Of a DNA stretch of 39,027 nt, positions 24,538 through 33,834 are shown one piece after another. Numbering within the stretch: position 1 is the first letter of the stretch; each line of letters opens with the position of its first letter. The stretch covers positions 1 to 39,027 of the forward strand of contig JAJRVC010000730.1 of assembly GCA_024277475.1 (NCBI GenBank), in the 5' to 3' direction. Under the pieces are notes generated by a model. The model did not search any database. It was not told the origin of the DNA and saw nothing but the letters and a program-made list of their open reading frames with translations. This DNA is from Deltaproteobacteria bacterium (GTDB lineage: Bacteria > Desulfobacterota > Desulfobacteria > Desulfobacterales > JAFDCJ01). The position numbers and the translations under genes were made by a program.

Positions 24538-24566
24538 TTGACCTCGATAACCTGATCTCTTATGAT
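24538..24566 (+). promoter_or_regulatory. Promoter of fabH
   Basis: TTGACC (24538-24543), a 17-base spacer and TATGAT (24561-24566) form a near-consensus sigma70 promoter about 90 bases before the fabH ATG. The -10 box contains the earliest in-frame ATG (24562), which argues against that start. Confidence 0.7.
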
Positions 24567-24654
24567 TTGCGATACTCAGAAGCCCTATCGCGGCAATTGC
24601 CGGCAAAAACCGGTTAATAAACAGACAAAAAAGACAACGAATCACTCTTATGCC

Positions 24655-25662
24655 ATGAAACGATCAATTATAAAAAGCACCGGCAGGTATGTACCCGGTA
24701 GACATGTCGCAAATGAAGAATTAGCCGCATTAATGGACACGTCAAATGAATGGATTGTGCAACGTACAGGTATCGAAGCCAGGTACTGGGTCAGTGAAGG
24801 TGAGGATGTCGGAACATCGGATCTTGCGTATGAGGCTTCCATTATAGCATTGGAAAGAGCGGACTGGAATCCGGAGGACCTGGATTTAATTGTATTTGCA
24901 ACCATGACACCCGACGTGAACGTGCCGGGTTCGGGGGTGTTTCTGCAAAACCGACTGGGTGCGAAAATGGTGCCTGCCCTCGATATTCGTCAGCAATGCA
25001 CCGGGTTTCTGCACGGACTCGACATCTGCGATGCCTATGTCAGGGGCGAAAAAGCGCGGAAGATCCTTTTGGTAGGTGCTGAGATCCAAAGCCGATATTT
25101 GGAGTTGACAACCGAAAGCCGTGATACGGCGGTGATATTTGCAGATGGTGCCGGTGCCGTTTGCATTGAAGCTTTTGAAACCGGTCAGGAGGTTGGAATC
25201 ATCACATCGATTCTCCATGCTGACGGAAAATATTCAGGAGCATTACGTGTTGGATTACCTGCTCGAAAATCCGGGCAGGCAATTAGTCCAACCGTAATAA
25301 AGAACAAGGAACATTTTCCCTATATGGATGGAAAGACAGTCTTCAAATTGGCTGTGACCCGCCTGCCAAGGGTTACAGAGGAACTGCTGGCAAAAGCAAA
25401 CATGAAAATTGAAGACCTGGATATGATTATTCCCCATCAGGCAAATTTGAGAATAAACGAAGCTTTCAGGGAACGGATGAATATTCCGGAAGAAAAAATG
25501 TATAACAATATTCAACGATATGGAAATACAACTGCGGCAACCATTCCTATTGCACTTGACGAACTCATTGAAAAAAGCATACTGAAAGCAAAGGATACCG
25601 TCATGTTCATTGGTTTAGGCGCGGGATTGACCTGGGGTGGTGTGATCTATAAGTTGATATAG
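24655..25662 (+). CDS. fabH: Beta-ketoacyl-ACP synthase III family protein (FabH-like)
   Basis: Condensing enzyme that would start fatty acid synthesis by joining an acyl-CoA to malonyl-ACP. The Cys-His-Asn triad is visible: cysteine in QQCTGFLHGLD near residue 114, histidine in IIPHQANLRINEAF near 261 and asparagine in RYGNTTAATIPIAL near 291. Typical N-terminal text is GRYVPGRHVANEEL, DTSNEWIVQRTGI and the C-terminus ends FIGLGAGLTWGGVIYK. I place the start at 24655 (MKRSIIKSTG), giving 335 residues, because the upstream extension is atypical and begins in the promoter. No other fatty-acid genes adjoin it, so it may be a specialised or second FabH with a role in a side pathway. Confidence 0.88.
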   Translation: MKRSIIKSTGRYVPGRHVANEELAALMDTSNEWIVQRTGIEARYWVSEGEDVGTSDLAYEASIIALERADWNPEDLDLIVFATMTPDVNVPGSGVFLQNRLGAKMVPALDIRQQCTGFLHGLDICDAYVRGEKARKILLVGAEIQSRYLELTTESRDTAVIFADGAGAVCIEAFETGQEVGIITSILHADGKYSGALRVGLPARKSGQAISPTVIKNKEHFPYMDGKTVFKLAVTRLPRVTEELLAKANMKIEDLDMIIPHQANLRINEAFRERMNIPEEKMYNNIQRYGNTTAATIPIALDELIEKSILKAKDTVMFIGLGAGLTWGGVIYKLI

Positions 25663-25968
25663 GCTCTCTGCCTGACTCTCAGAATTAGCATGAGGGTGAC
25701 AAAACGTTCTCCGGTTCCCTGTAATCAATCATTCTCTGTAGTCCATCAAGGGTGTCAGCGAAACCGATTTTAAAAATAGGTTCCTATCCAATTTCCAGCT
25801 ATATGCAAAAACTGATAGAGATTTTGTTTTAATACCCCTCCATCATTGACACACATTCCATGTTTTGCCATCATAAGGGCATCTTTCCATCTAAAACGTT
25901 GAACCGGCCAATATAGGTTCCTCGTTTCGTCACGATCTAACCTTTCGACCGCAAGGGTGGAACTATCC
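25663..25968. other. Gap between fabH and the kinase-like/protease gene
   Basis: No well-supported gene. A minus-strand reading at 25770-25970 (66 codons, with RNLYWPVQRFRWKDALMMAK) has protein-like composition. It lacks a recognisable ribosome binding site and overlaps the next gene's start, so I treat it as a possible relic only. No terminator was recognised after fabH. Confidence 0.3.
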
Positions 25969-28900
25969 ATGAAGCTATGTCAAGGCTGCGGCCAATTGCT
26001 GGCTGAAGATATCACCACTTGTCCTGCCTGCGGAAGCGAAGTCGCAGAGGGCCGGAAAACCATCGATGATTACCGCATCGTCGAGGTCCTCCATGAAGGA
26101 TATGCCACAATCCTCTGTCGCGCTGTTAAGGAGCAGGCTGAAGAATCGGTCATGATCCGCATTTTCAGCCCACAGTCCGGTGTTGATGAGAAAATCGCTG
26201 AACGTCTTAAAAATGAGCTGGAAGAGCTACAGAAACTTCCCGAAAATTATTTTGTCAGGCATTTTGAGATTCGGCAGTCATCCGATGGTCTGTGGTACCG
26301 GGTTAGCGAATGGCTTGATACAGAAAACTGGGGGAATTTAATTGCATCCGGTGCCTTCCAGGACTACCGGGTCGCTTTCCAGCTCTTTTACCGAATTGCC
26401 TCCATTCTGGAAGGCCTTCACCGCATCGGTCACTTTATTCCCCATCTGATCTTAGACGACATTCTGGTCATCAAGGGCGCCGACGGTGAGCTTGAGATTA
26501 AAATCGACTATAAACTTTCCCGTTTTTTTGATCCCAAACTGGATCTTCCCGGGCCGACGCTCCAGAAACTTCTGGCCTGCCACCCGGATATCATCCACCA
26601 GCGTCCACTGGATTTCCGCAGCGATATCTGGTCATTGGGGAAGATTTTCGTAGAACTGCTTACGGCCGAACATGATTCGACGGATTTTCAGGCTGAGATC
26701 GACGCGTTGCCCTTGCCCCCGGAAATGGCTGTGCTGTTCAAAGCCATGTTGGCGGATGATCCCAACCTGCGCCCCCAATCTATGGCGGAAGTTGCTGAAA
26801 GCCTTTCCCGCCTAAAAGAAGAGGAGATTGAATCCGCCATGCGTCGCGGCCGCGACGCAATGAAACCACCGGTGCAGGAAATCAGAAGCCTGAAAAAGCG
26901 GATCGGGCAATTGGCCCTGGTTATCGGTATCGTAGCGATATTGGCGATCCTGGCCTGGTTTTTCTTCGTTTTCAAGCAAAAAGATACCGAAAAAATTTTC
27001 GGGAAGCATGCCAACCGATATGCGAAATCCGTCGCTTTTGTTTTAACCGAATATTGGCTTACTGCCGGTGAAAACCGTGTTTACCAGAATCGTACCGAGG
27101 GTACCGCTTTTCTGGTGAACAACAGCGGTTATCTGCTTACCAACCGCCATGTGGTCTGTCCATGGTTGGAAGACAGAAATCTCTACCTCTGGATTCGTCG
27201 ACTCATGAATCAGCAAGACCCTCTTCAGCTCGGTTATCGCGTCTTTCTGTGGTTTGAAGGCGAAAAGGCGTTCAAACGGCTGCCGGGATTATCAAAAAGC
27301 GCCGAGTTGGATGACATTTATCGACTGTCTTCGTCCTTTCGCACGGACGGCGAGCCCCGCCTGACCATCGCCGGGGTCGCCCGATCACCGGATCGAACCT
27401 GGCAGTTGATCAGATCACCCCTCAAAGATGACTTTGCCGTGCTCAAGATCGATCGGGTGCCGCAAGGTCTCCAGCCTCTGCCGCTGGATGAAAAAATGGA
27501 GGCGCTGAAGGTACCTAAGTTGTCACCGGTGATCGCCCTTGGTTTTCCCCTGGGAAGCCGTACTCAGGAGGCTACCGTCAATGTCAGCGTTACTCAGGGT
27601 CATGTCCGCCGGGCATTCGAAAACTTATTGCAAGTGGACACCTCCATCCACCGGGGCAATAGCGGCGGGCCGGTTATCGACATCCGCGGCAAGGTTATTG
27701 GAATTGCTTCCGGTGTAGCTATGGACTGGATCGTCGGCCCCATGCCGGTTCCCACCCTGTTGTCAGACATGGGTATGGTGCTGCCCATCAACAAGGCAGT
27801 TAATTTTTTGCAGGAATTAAAATCCGGAAAAGTGAAATGGAATGGGGTGTTGGATCTGTCCGTCGATACCAAAATTAAAAAAATACTGGATCTGGCTGAG
27901 GATCACCGCTGGTCCGATGCCCAATCGCTGGCGGACCAGGAATTGGAAACCAGCATGGACCCCACCCTCATTCTGGCCGCAGCCATGATTCATTTTTGTG
28001 CCGGTGACTACGAGAAAGCAGGGCCTTTATTCAAGAAAGCATTGTCGATGGACGATAAAAATGACCAGGCACGACTGCTGCTTTTTTTAATCGACTGGCT
28101 GGCCGACCGATCGGCTGCGAGCCCCTATGGCCAGGACCTGCTTGTACTGGACTGGCGGTCGCCACATGAGTTTTTCGGCTATTTGGTACGGGTTCTGGAA
28201 GGAAAGATTGCTGAACATTCATTCCTTCGGGCAGGTTACACGGATCAAGAACGCCATTGGCTGCAGTATGCCGCAGCACTGGTTGCCGACAGGAATCACG
28301 ATACGGCAAAGGTTGAAAGGCTGCTGCAACCCGTCGTTCTAAAGACGGGACGTGAAAACTGGCTTCACTTTCTGGCTCTGGCCCGGCTGGAAAAAGCACA
28401 ACAACAAAAAATAGCGAGTATTGACGATCCTGAGGCCCGCAGGAATTACCAGGAACAACTGGATCAATTTGTCCAAAAATACCAAAAATCCCGTTCTGAA
28501 CTGGCGGAACGTCGGGCTCTGCTGACCCCACTGCAGGCGAAACTCGGGCAGGATTCATTAACTCCTGGAGCCAAACGGGCACTGCTGGAACAGGCCCTTA
28601 AAATCGATCCCACTGACGGGGATCTACTGGTTGAGATGGTATTTTACTGCACCATGGAAGAGGAATGGGACCTGGCGCTGGAATATGCTCATAGATTTCT
28701 ATCCCTGGATGGCCGGGAGAATGCGGGACGGTTGCAGGTTGGATTACTGGCGGCAGAAATTTTATCCAACATAGGCCGCAAAGAAGAAGCTCTGGAGAGG
28801 TTGAAAATTTTTTTGAACAACACCGAAGATAAATGGTATCGATTGATTGCCGAGTGCCTGCTGGGCCGCGAAAAGGCGGAATCCCTTGCTGAAAAAGCCG

Positions 28901-29088
28901 GCGAAAGTCCGGAGTACGTACTCACCGGTCGTATTGCATTGGCCTTCTGGGCGGAGGGCAACGGGGATAAAAAAAAGGCGATCGACCATTACCGGGAGGC
29001 ATTGGGCTCTTACATGGACGACAGGATCGAATATGTCTTTGCTGTGGAGCGAATTAAAAAACTTCGTCAAAAGTCAAAGTCTCAATAG
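25969..29088 (+). CDS. Zinc-ribbon/pseudokinase/transmembrane/trypsin-like protease/TPR fusion protein
   Basis: A 1039-residue multidomain protein, probably anchored in the inner membrane with its protease outside. A zinc ribbon (C4, C7, C18, C21) is followed by a kinase-like domain at about 30-290 with a clear DFRSDIWSLGKIFVELL motif. It lacks the usual catalytic residues: MIRIF replaces the lysine strand, HLILDDILV stands at the HRD loop and DYK at DFG. One helix spans about 316-337. The protease domain has H394 (LTNRHVV), D488 (DDFAVLKID) and S565 (HRGNSGGPV), an intact HtrA-type triad. The last 400 residues are helical repeats of TPR type. The start at ATG 25969 is preferred over GTG 25957, as the zinc ribbon begins at once. 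Alone on its strand, it has no operon partner. Confidence 0.85.
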   Translation: MKLCQGCGQLLAEDITTCPACGSEVAEGRKTIDDYRIVEVLHEGYATILCRAVKEQAEESVMIRIFSPQSGVDEKIAERLKNELEELQKLPENYFVRHFEIRQSSDGLWYRVSEWLDTENWGNLIASGAFQDYRVAFQLFYRIASILEGLHRIGHFIPHLILDDILVIKGADGELEIKIDYKLSRFFDPKLDLPGPTLQKLLACHPDIIHQRPLDFRSDIWSLGKIFVELLTAEHDSTDFQAEIDALPLPPEMAVLFKAMLADDPNLRPQSMAEVAESLSRLKEEEIESAMRRGRDAMKPPVQEIRSLKKRIGQLALVIGIVAILAILAWFFFVFKQKDTEKIFGKHANRYAKSVAFVLTEYWLTAGENRVYQNRTEGTAFLVNNSGYLLTNRHVVCPWLEDRNLYLWIRRLMNQQDPLQLGYRVFLWFEGEKAFKRLPGLSKSAELDDIYRLSSSFRTDGEPRLTIAGVARSPDRTWQLIRSPLKDDFAVLKIDRVPQGLQPLPLDEKMEALKVPKLSPVIALGFPLGSRTQEATVNVSVTQGHVRRAFENLLQVDTSIHRGNSGGPVIDIRGKVIGIASGVAMDWIVGPMPVPTLLSDMGMVLPINKAVNFLQELKSGKVKWNGVLDLSVDTKIKKILDLAEDHRWSDAQSLADQELETSMDPTLILAAAMIHFCAGDYEKAGPLFKKALSMDDKNDQARLLLFLIDWLADRSAASPYGQDLLVLDWRSPHEFFGYLVRVLEGKIAEHSFLRAGYTDQERHWLQYAAALVADRNHDTAKVERLLQPVVLKTGRENWLHFLALARLEKAQQQKIASIDDPEARRNYQEQLDQFVQKYQKSRSELAERRALLTPLQAKLGQDSLTPGAKRALLEQALKIDPTDGDLLVEMVFYCTMEEEWDLALEYAHRFLSLDGRENAGRLQVGLLAAEILSNIGRKEEALERLKIFLNNTEDKWYRLIAECLLGREKAESLAEKAGESPEYVLTGRIALAFWAEGNGDKKKAIDHYREALGSYMDDRIEYVFAVERIKKLRQKSKSQ

Positions 29089-29140
29089 AATTGTCTAAGT
29101 GCTCCTATTCGTAAAACTATGTACTAAGCCAAAAGCCGGT

Positions 29141-30049
29141 TTAGCCCTGATTTAAAATGGCTTTTACCCTATCTCCGTATTCGCGGCTGTCTTCATCAGC
29201 GGGTATCAGCTCAATATCGGAAGAAGATGATGCACCCAGCCCCAATTCCACAGCCCTGGCAATCTGTTCCTGCTCGAAAATTTTCGATTTCATGATCTGA
29301 TCGTTGCTTCCCAGCGATTTTAAAATCGCAACGCCGACGGCATCAATGGCCACCCGATCTGTGGAAGCGATAAGAGTATTGCCCCTGGCACGTTTTCCGC
29401 TTGCCGGACCGCCGTCTACAAAAGCGTCAATACCGTCTAACACGATGAGATCCGGCTTAAAGGGTGCGTTTATTTCGGCAATCAACTTGCGCTGGTGGGG
29501 AGAGGAGTGAAGTTCGCGCATATAATCATAGCCGTGGCGGGTCGTGGGAACCACCCCCACATGATTTTTCAGCGACAAGGTGAAAACTCCGCCGAACTGG
29601 TGGGTTTTCAGACAGCAGGTGGAGACCAGGCACTCGCTTTCTATAATCGGCCGGGCTACCCGGAATCCGTCTTTCCAGTGAGAATCCCGGGCGTCAACCT
29701 TGACCCAGTCCTTTTGCGCGAGATCGTCAAAATCAACAATCCTGACATCCAGCTTTTCCATAAGCGGGATAACCCCTTTTTGCTCCATGACCTCGCGGGT
29801 GAGTGGGTAGCTGCGTTCTCCGAGGCTAACCGTTTTGGCGCCCATCTTCCAGACCTCCTCCACCAGGGCCGCCAGGGTGTCGTTGTGGGTCGAGCCCGGA
29901 GTTTGATCTGCCGTGTTGAAATTGGGTTTGATCAGCACATTTTTATTCTTAACCGGATTGATACCCAGGGCCCGAATGGATGAAGCGACGCCGGATTTGC
30001 GGTCCTCTGTGTTAACAATTGCAACCTTGCTGTTACTATAACTATCCAT
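29141..30049 (-). CDS. DUF362 domain protein
   Basis: A soluble 302-residue protein of the DUF362 family, whose members are found in anaerobes, often beside ferredoxin domains, and have no firmly established reaction. Landmarks include VLIKPNFNTADQTPGSTHND, CLKTHQFGGVFTLSLKNHVG, DLIVLDGIDAFVDGGPASGK and ASTDRVAIDAVGVAIL. This copy has no ferredoxin motif of its own. A near-perfect AAGGAGGT lies 6 bases before the start. It ends convergently with the protease gene; an AAAAGCC / GGCTTTT inverted repeat brackets the stop at 29141. The next gene upstream on this strand encodes an 8-cysteine ferredoxin-like protein, 124 bases away, so an electron-carrier partnership is possible but inferred. Confidence 0.88.
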   Translation of the reverse strand: MDSYSNSKVAIVNTEDRKSGVASSIRALGINPVKNKNVLIKPNFNTADQTPGSTHNDTLAALVEEVWKMGAKTVSLGERSYPLTREVMEQKGVIPLMEKLDVRIVDFDDLAQKDWVKVDARDSHWKDGFRVARPIIESECLVSTCCLKTHQFGGVFTLSLKNHVGVVPTTRHGYDYMRELHSSPHQRKLIAEINAPFKPDLIVLDGIDAFVDGGPASGKRARGNTLIASTDRVAIDAVGVAILKSLGSNDQIMKSKIFEQEQIARAVELGLGASSSSDIELIPADEDSREYGDRVKAILNQG

Positions 30050-30173
30050 AGCTATACCTCCTTGATTTTCAAAAAATATTGTACTGCCGATTAGACCGGA
30101 ATACTTAATAAATTCTCTTCGAGTGATGCCTGTCGTAGCTATAGCCTTTACTCTTTACCCCGGCGGAGTCAGG

Positions 30174-31061
30174 CTATCTGGTATCAAATTGTACGTCATC
30201 TCTTGTAGGTATTTTGGATTCACAGGGCACCCCCGTCTGACACAAACCGCACCCGTATCCGTCAAAACCGTAATTTGCTTTCACATATTCCGCCGTAGCC
30301 GGCCTGAGATGGTTAAGGCATTTGATCTTATCGTGTCCCTTCTCTGAAAGAGCTCCAACCGGACAACGCGGGATACACTCTCCACAAATCCCTTGCGAAA
30401 AATAGAGACAATATGCCTGGTGATCATCATACGGCCTGGGAGTCGCTGGAATTTTAATGCGGGCCACAACCGAACCTGTTCGCATGGCTTTCCCCCGGGG
30501 GGTGATCAGCCCATCGCATAATCCGAATGTTCCAAGACCAGCCGCGTAAGCGGCATGCCGTTCGGACCAGGTCGATGCAAAAACATATTGATCCGATTTT
30601 TTTCGTTTCCATAAGGGTGACAGCATCGGTGCGACGGCTGCATAGCCCTCTTTTTGCAAAACGTCGACGACTCGCTTTCGGAGCTTGACGTTGACCTCTT
30701 CACCGTAAATACGCGCCCTGGCCCAACGTTCGGCAGGGAAAGTGGATTGTTTGCGATTATCGTTTTTCGTGGCCTTGGTCTGGGGTAGGATCCAGCTGAT
30801 AACAGAAAGCTCTTCAGGCTTCACACTGACTCCGGGAAACGTCTGATTGAATATCTCCAGCGGCGTCCAATGATAGGCCGCGACATGCTGCTTATAAGAT
30901 TTAAATATCGGGTCAGCCCCGTTCGAAAAGCCCACCAGAGGATTTTCAAACGCCTGCTCATCAGATTCGTTCTGAAGGCTATTTTCCACAGACAGCCCGA
31001 TGAAATCACAGATAACCTGTTCTATCCATGTGGTCCGGTTTTCATTTAATTTTTCCGGCAT
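30174..31061 (-). CDS. QueG-like 4Fe-4S protein (epoxyqueuosine-reductase-related)
   Basis: A 295-residue protein with two cluster motifs near the C-terminus: GICGECIPRCPVGALSEKG around residues 222-240, and GCGLCQTGVPCESKIP near 275-290. The layout, with ERHAAYAAGLGTFGLCDGLI and TPRGKAMRTGSVV before the clusters, matches the QueG / reductive-dehalogenase-like ferredoxin proteins. The N-terminal part (AAYHWTPLEIFNQ, VISWILPQT) also fits. True QueG functions in tRNA queuosine synthesis with a cobalamin, but this family has many unassigned relatives in sulfate reducers, so I do not use the name. A GGGAGAG ribosome binding site precedes the ATG. It lies upstream of the DUF362 gene on the same strand. 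Confidence 0.84.
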   Translation of the reverse strand: MPEKLNENRTTWIEQVICDFIGLSVENSLQNESDEQAFENPLVGFSNGADPIFKSYKQHVAAYHWTPLEIFNQTFPGVSVKPEELSVISWILPQTKATKNDNRKQSTFPAERWARARIYGEEVNVKLRKRVVDVLQKEGYAAVAPMLSPLWKRKKSDQYVFASTWSERHAAYAAGLGTFGLCDGLITPRGKAMRTGSVVARIKIPATPRPYDDHQAYCLYFSQGICGECIPRCPVGALSEKGHDKIKCLNHLRPATAEYVKANYGFDGYGCGLCQTGVPCESKIPTRDDVQFDTR

Positions 31062-31167
31062 TGTTCTCTCCCTTGTAACCGTGATTCCAACAAGTTGTAG
31101 AAATTTCGATACATTTAATCAACAATGGCTATTTGGTGTAAGTGCACGGTAGTTTTTTTCCAGGATT

Positions 31168-32127
31168 CTATCTCGCAGCATCCCTGATGAATTTATTAAT
31201 TTTTGCGTTTGCTTTGCGGGCAATCTCGATGGGAAAGGCATTAAATGCATGGATACCGCCGGGATAAACCGCCAGCTGAGATTGATTGCCCGCAGCCAGC
31301 CAGCGCATGTGCATAAACATTGAATCGTCTATAAGTGGATCCAGGGTGCCGACCGTAAACAATGCCGGCGGTAAGCCAGCAAGATCGGCATATAACGGTG
31401 AAAGGTCGGGATCGGAATACATTTCAGCCGGGGCATACTTTTCATGAAACCATTGCATGAGTTTAGTGGTTAAAATAAGGTTTCTTTCTCCCCACCTTCG
31501 GACACTTGGTGTCAGCATCAGATCATAGACACCGTATGTTAAGATCGCCCCGCAAAAGCCGTGGTAATCATGCCGGTCGCGCATCCTGAGTAGTGTTGTC
31601 GCGCAAAGATTCGCTCCGGCAGATTCGCCCCCGATAATCAATTTTTCGGTACCAAATTCCACATCACAATTTTTTGCAAGCCAGAACGCCGCCGCCTCGC
31701 AGTCGTTTGAGCCCGCAGGATAGCGGTTTTCCGGTGCTTTACGATAATCCACACTGACCACCGCGACATTACAGTCGGTACCTATGTTTACCAAAAGTTC
31801 GTCGTAATAACCGGCCCGGTTAAACATAAAACCACCGCCATGAATGTGAAGATAAACTCCTGTCACCTTTTCAGGTACATAGATGCGCAGTGAAACATCC
31901 GCCTCAAACCCTGAAACCACGCGATCTTCGACTTCGTCAAGGTGTTTAATGGGTCCAAATACAGACAATCCGGCGTTGCGGGCGTCGCGGATAACTTGAG
32001 GTTCGAGGGTATAAATCGGCGGCATAGCTGAAAGTTCTTTTTCAATTTTTTCATTGAAAGCAGACGTTTCAAGATCAATAGTAGCGGGATCAAAAAGCTT
32101 TCGATCATCATCGGACATAAAAGACAT
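31168..32127 (-). CDS. Alpha/beta hydrolase (hormone-sensitive-lipase-type esterase)
   Basis: A 319-residue serine hydrolase of the HSL (bacterial family IV) esterase type. The oxyanion-hole motif HIHGGGFMFNRAG lies near residue 105, the nucleophile in GGESAGANLCAT near 180, aspartate in VGTLDPLIDDS near 265 and histidine in YPGGIHAFNAFP near 295, so the catalytic triad is complete. It would hydrolyse short carboxylic esters in the cytoplasm. The ATG at 32127 follows AAGGAG. It lies 35 bases after the methyltransferase-like gene and may be its operon mate. The natural substrate is unknown. Confidence 0.88.
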   Translation of the reverse strand: MSFMSDDDRKLFDPATIDLETSAFNEKIEKELSAMPPIYTLEPQVIRDARNAGLSVFGPIKHLDEVEDRVVSGFEADVSLRIYVPEKVTGVYLHIHGGGFMFNRAGYYDELLVNIGTDCNVAVVSVDYRKAPENRYPAGSNDCEAAAFWLAKNCDVEFGTEKLIIGGESAGANLCATTLLRMRDRHDYHGFCGAILTYGVYDLMLTPSVRRWGERNLILTTKLMQWFHEKYAPAEMYSDPDLSPLYADLAGLPPALFTVGTLDPLIDDSMFMHMRWLAAGNQSQLAVYPGGIHAFNAFPIEIARKANAKINKFIRDAAR

Positions 32128-32162
32128 TGCGGCTCCTTTGAAAACAGGTTTAAGGACATAGA

Positions 32163-32783
32163 TTAATCGCGAAATGTCCCCGGTTTTTTAAACAAAAATT
32201 CCCTGATACCGCTATGGTAGCGAAAAGACTTGATGACGGTAAAATCGGACAGCAGGGATGTCAGCGCCCGGTTGTGGCGAAAATTCCAGGGAAGCTCCAG
32301 ATGCGGCTGGGGTCGAACGTCCACCCGGTAACCTTGACCAATTACGAAAGTATTGACTGTCGATGAGGCCGGCTTTTTTTCAAAGGCTATCAACATCAAC
32401 AGGCCTGTCGCTCTGAGCATCGTATAGCACAGCTCCACCAGTCGGCTCACATCATCATCATCCAGATGGTCACATAAATCCCATAGCTGAATTCCATCGA
32501 AATTCCGGACCGGGTAATCGAGATGTTTCCATCCGTTAACCAGGTGAAGCTCTTTGCGCTTTTCCCGCTTTAACCGTAAAAACATATCGCAAACATAGTG
32601 CCTACCCATCCGCAGAGCGAAGAACGTTATATTTTCCTGGCAGACAGGACCCACATCGAGGGTCTGAGCATCTTTCAAACCTTCAAGGGTATCGACAAAC
32701 TCCTTGAGGATGGTACTGTTATAGCCAACGGGGAAGGACTCGGCATCTGATTTGTTTGCGTGTCGAGTGGTCGAGGAAATCAA
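32163..32783 (-). CDS. Methyltransferase-like protein of unknown substrate
   Basis: A 206-residue protein with a faint SAM-dependent methyltransferase layout: TLDVGPVCQENITFF as a possible motif I (it lacks the usual GxGxG), FDGIQLWDLCDHLDDDDV as an acidic motif, then a hydrophobic strand TGLLMLIAFEKK. The C-terminus SFRYHSGIREFLFKK is typical of these folds. No substrate can be assigned. It begins 3 bases after the bactofilin stop with a TTG start, the only reasonable choice since no ATG lies near the N-terminus. GGAG at the end of the bactofilin gene could act as the ribosome binding site. Coupled translation with bactofilin suggests a joint role at the cell envelope, which is inference. 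Confidence 0.6.
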   Translation of the reverse strand: MISSTTRHANKSDAESFPVGYNSTILKEFVDTLEGLKDAQTLDVGPVCQENITFFALRMGRHYVCDMFLRLKREKRKELHLVNGWKHLDYPVRNFDGIQLWDLCDHLDDDDVSRLVELCYTMLRATGLLMLIAFEKKPASSTVNTFVIGQGYRVDVRPQPHLELPWNFRHNRALTSLLSDFTVIKSFRYHSGIREFLFKKPGTFRD

Positions 32784-32786
32784 CGA

Positions 32787-33329
32787 TTATTTCTCCACTT
32801 TGACATCGGCCGGAGGTATGACCGATTGCTTTGTAGTTTCGGGGGATGGTGGTATCCCGGGTGGTTCTGCAATAGCTGACTTTTTGTGAGGTTCCCGATC
32901 CAGTTCAACGACACCTTTAAAATAAGCACCATCCTCAACCGAGAAGCTTTTGGCTTTGATTTCGCCGTTAAAGTTCGCCTCCCTGGTAACGGCTACTTTT
33001 CCCATTGCTTTGATGGTTCCCTTAAACTGTCCATTGATGCTCACATTGCGGGCATGGATTTCGCCATCAACCCGCCCATTGGAACCTATAGAAAAATTAT
33101 GCTTTCCCATTTCAACGTTGCCTTTCATGGTGCCCTCGATAACCAGATTCTCTTCGCCATGAATGCTGCCTTCGATGGTGATCCGCTCCCCGATGGTGGT
33201 GTTTTCATTACTTGTGTTTCTTTCCGGACTGATCGTCGGACGTAGGGTAGACGGTGCCGGTTTTTCCTCCATGTTATAACCGACGGCAAACGACGTGTTG
33301 TTTTCATCTTTTTTTGTTCTTTTTAACAT
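32787..33329 (-). CDS. Bactofilin (polymer-forming cytoskeletal protein)
   Basis: A 180-residue protein with the DUF583/bactofilin beta-helix core at about residues 40-150. It shows the repeated pattern of short hydrophobic strands: ITIEGSIHGEENLVIEG, VEMGKHNFSIGSNGRVDGEI, VSINGQFKGTIKAMGK, VAVTREANFNGEIKAKSFSVE. The ends are disordered, with a proline-rich C-terminal tail ending VKVEK. Bactofilins self-assemble without nucleotide into filaments on the inner membrane and guide cell-shape or stalk functions. The start follows AAGGAGGT. It is the first gene of the cluster with the methyltransferase-like and esterase genes. Confidence 0.92.
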   Translation of the reverse strand: MLKRTKKDENNTSFAVGYNMEEKPAPSTLRPTISPERNTSNENTTIGERITIEGSIHGEENLVIEGTMKGNVEMGKHNFSIGSNGRVDGEIHARNVSINGQFKGTIKAMGKVAVTREANFNGEIKAKSFSVEDGAYFKGVVELDREPHKKSAIAEPPGIPPSPETTKQSVIPPADVKVEK

Positions 33330-33722
33330 GAGACCTCCTTTTAAAAGAGCGTAACATTACCAATACGAGCTTTCCAATTGATATGAGCTGTTTGGATGTT
33401 TTTCAACCCGAAACGTTGAACCCTGAAGCGCTTAACCTATGTTTTTATATTTAATATTTTATAAATAGCTTAAACTCTAAATAAACACAACATTGAATCT
33501 TTGCACTTTTCGGATAATAATGAAGCCCGAAGTTGACATTCCGGTGATTTGCCCTTATAAACACTGCAGAATAAATGTATAATTTCGAAGGGTAGCTTCA
33601 CTTTGCTCAGTCTTTTTTAAATTGACCGCTCAATGCTTAGCGTCCGCCTCTGGAGGGTTTGATGTTCATTTTTTAGTTAACCCGTCCTATGAAACTATCC
33701 AATGAGTCTATTTGGGTGTAAC

Positions 33723-33834
33723 TCAATTCATAAGCCACCGGCTCTGCCGGTGAGAATTTAAAAGGTTCTACCGTTACCGCGAGGGTATGCTTGACGGGTG
33801 CAAATCTGATCGATACCGGCAGCTTATGAATTGA
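33723..33834. repeat. 112-bp element with perfect 13-bp terminal inverted repeats (MITE-like)
   Basis: TCAATTCATAAGC at 33723-33735 is the exact reverse complement of GCTTATGAATTGA at 33822-33834. The repeats extend imperfectly inwards to about 19 bases. A perfect internal hairpin CACCGGC-TCT-GCCGGTG lies at 33736-33752. There is no open reading frame of note, and no clear target-site duplication was seen. It could be a non-autonomous mobile element or a structured RNA. Confidence 0.65.

Noticed and set aside
24562..24654. N-terminal extension of the FabH-like protein from ATG 24562
   Set aside because: The extra 31 residues are unlike FabH N-termini and the ATG is inside a good -10 box.
25770..25970. 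66-codon minus-strand reading upstream of the protease gene
   Set aside because: The text looks protein-like but matches no family I know, lacks a clear ribosome binding site and overlaps the protease gene start. I note it only in the gap description.
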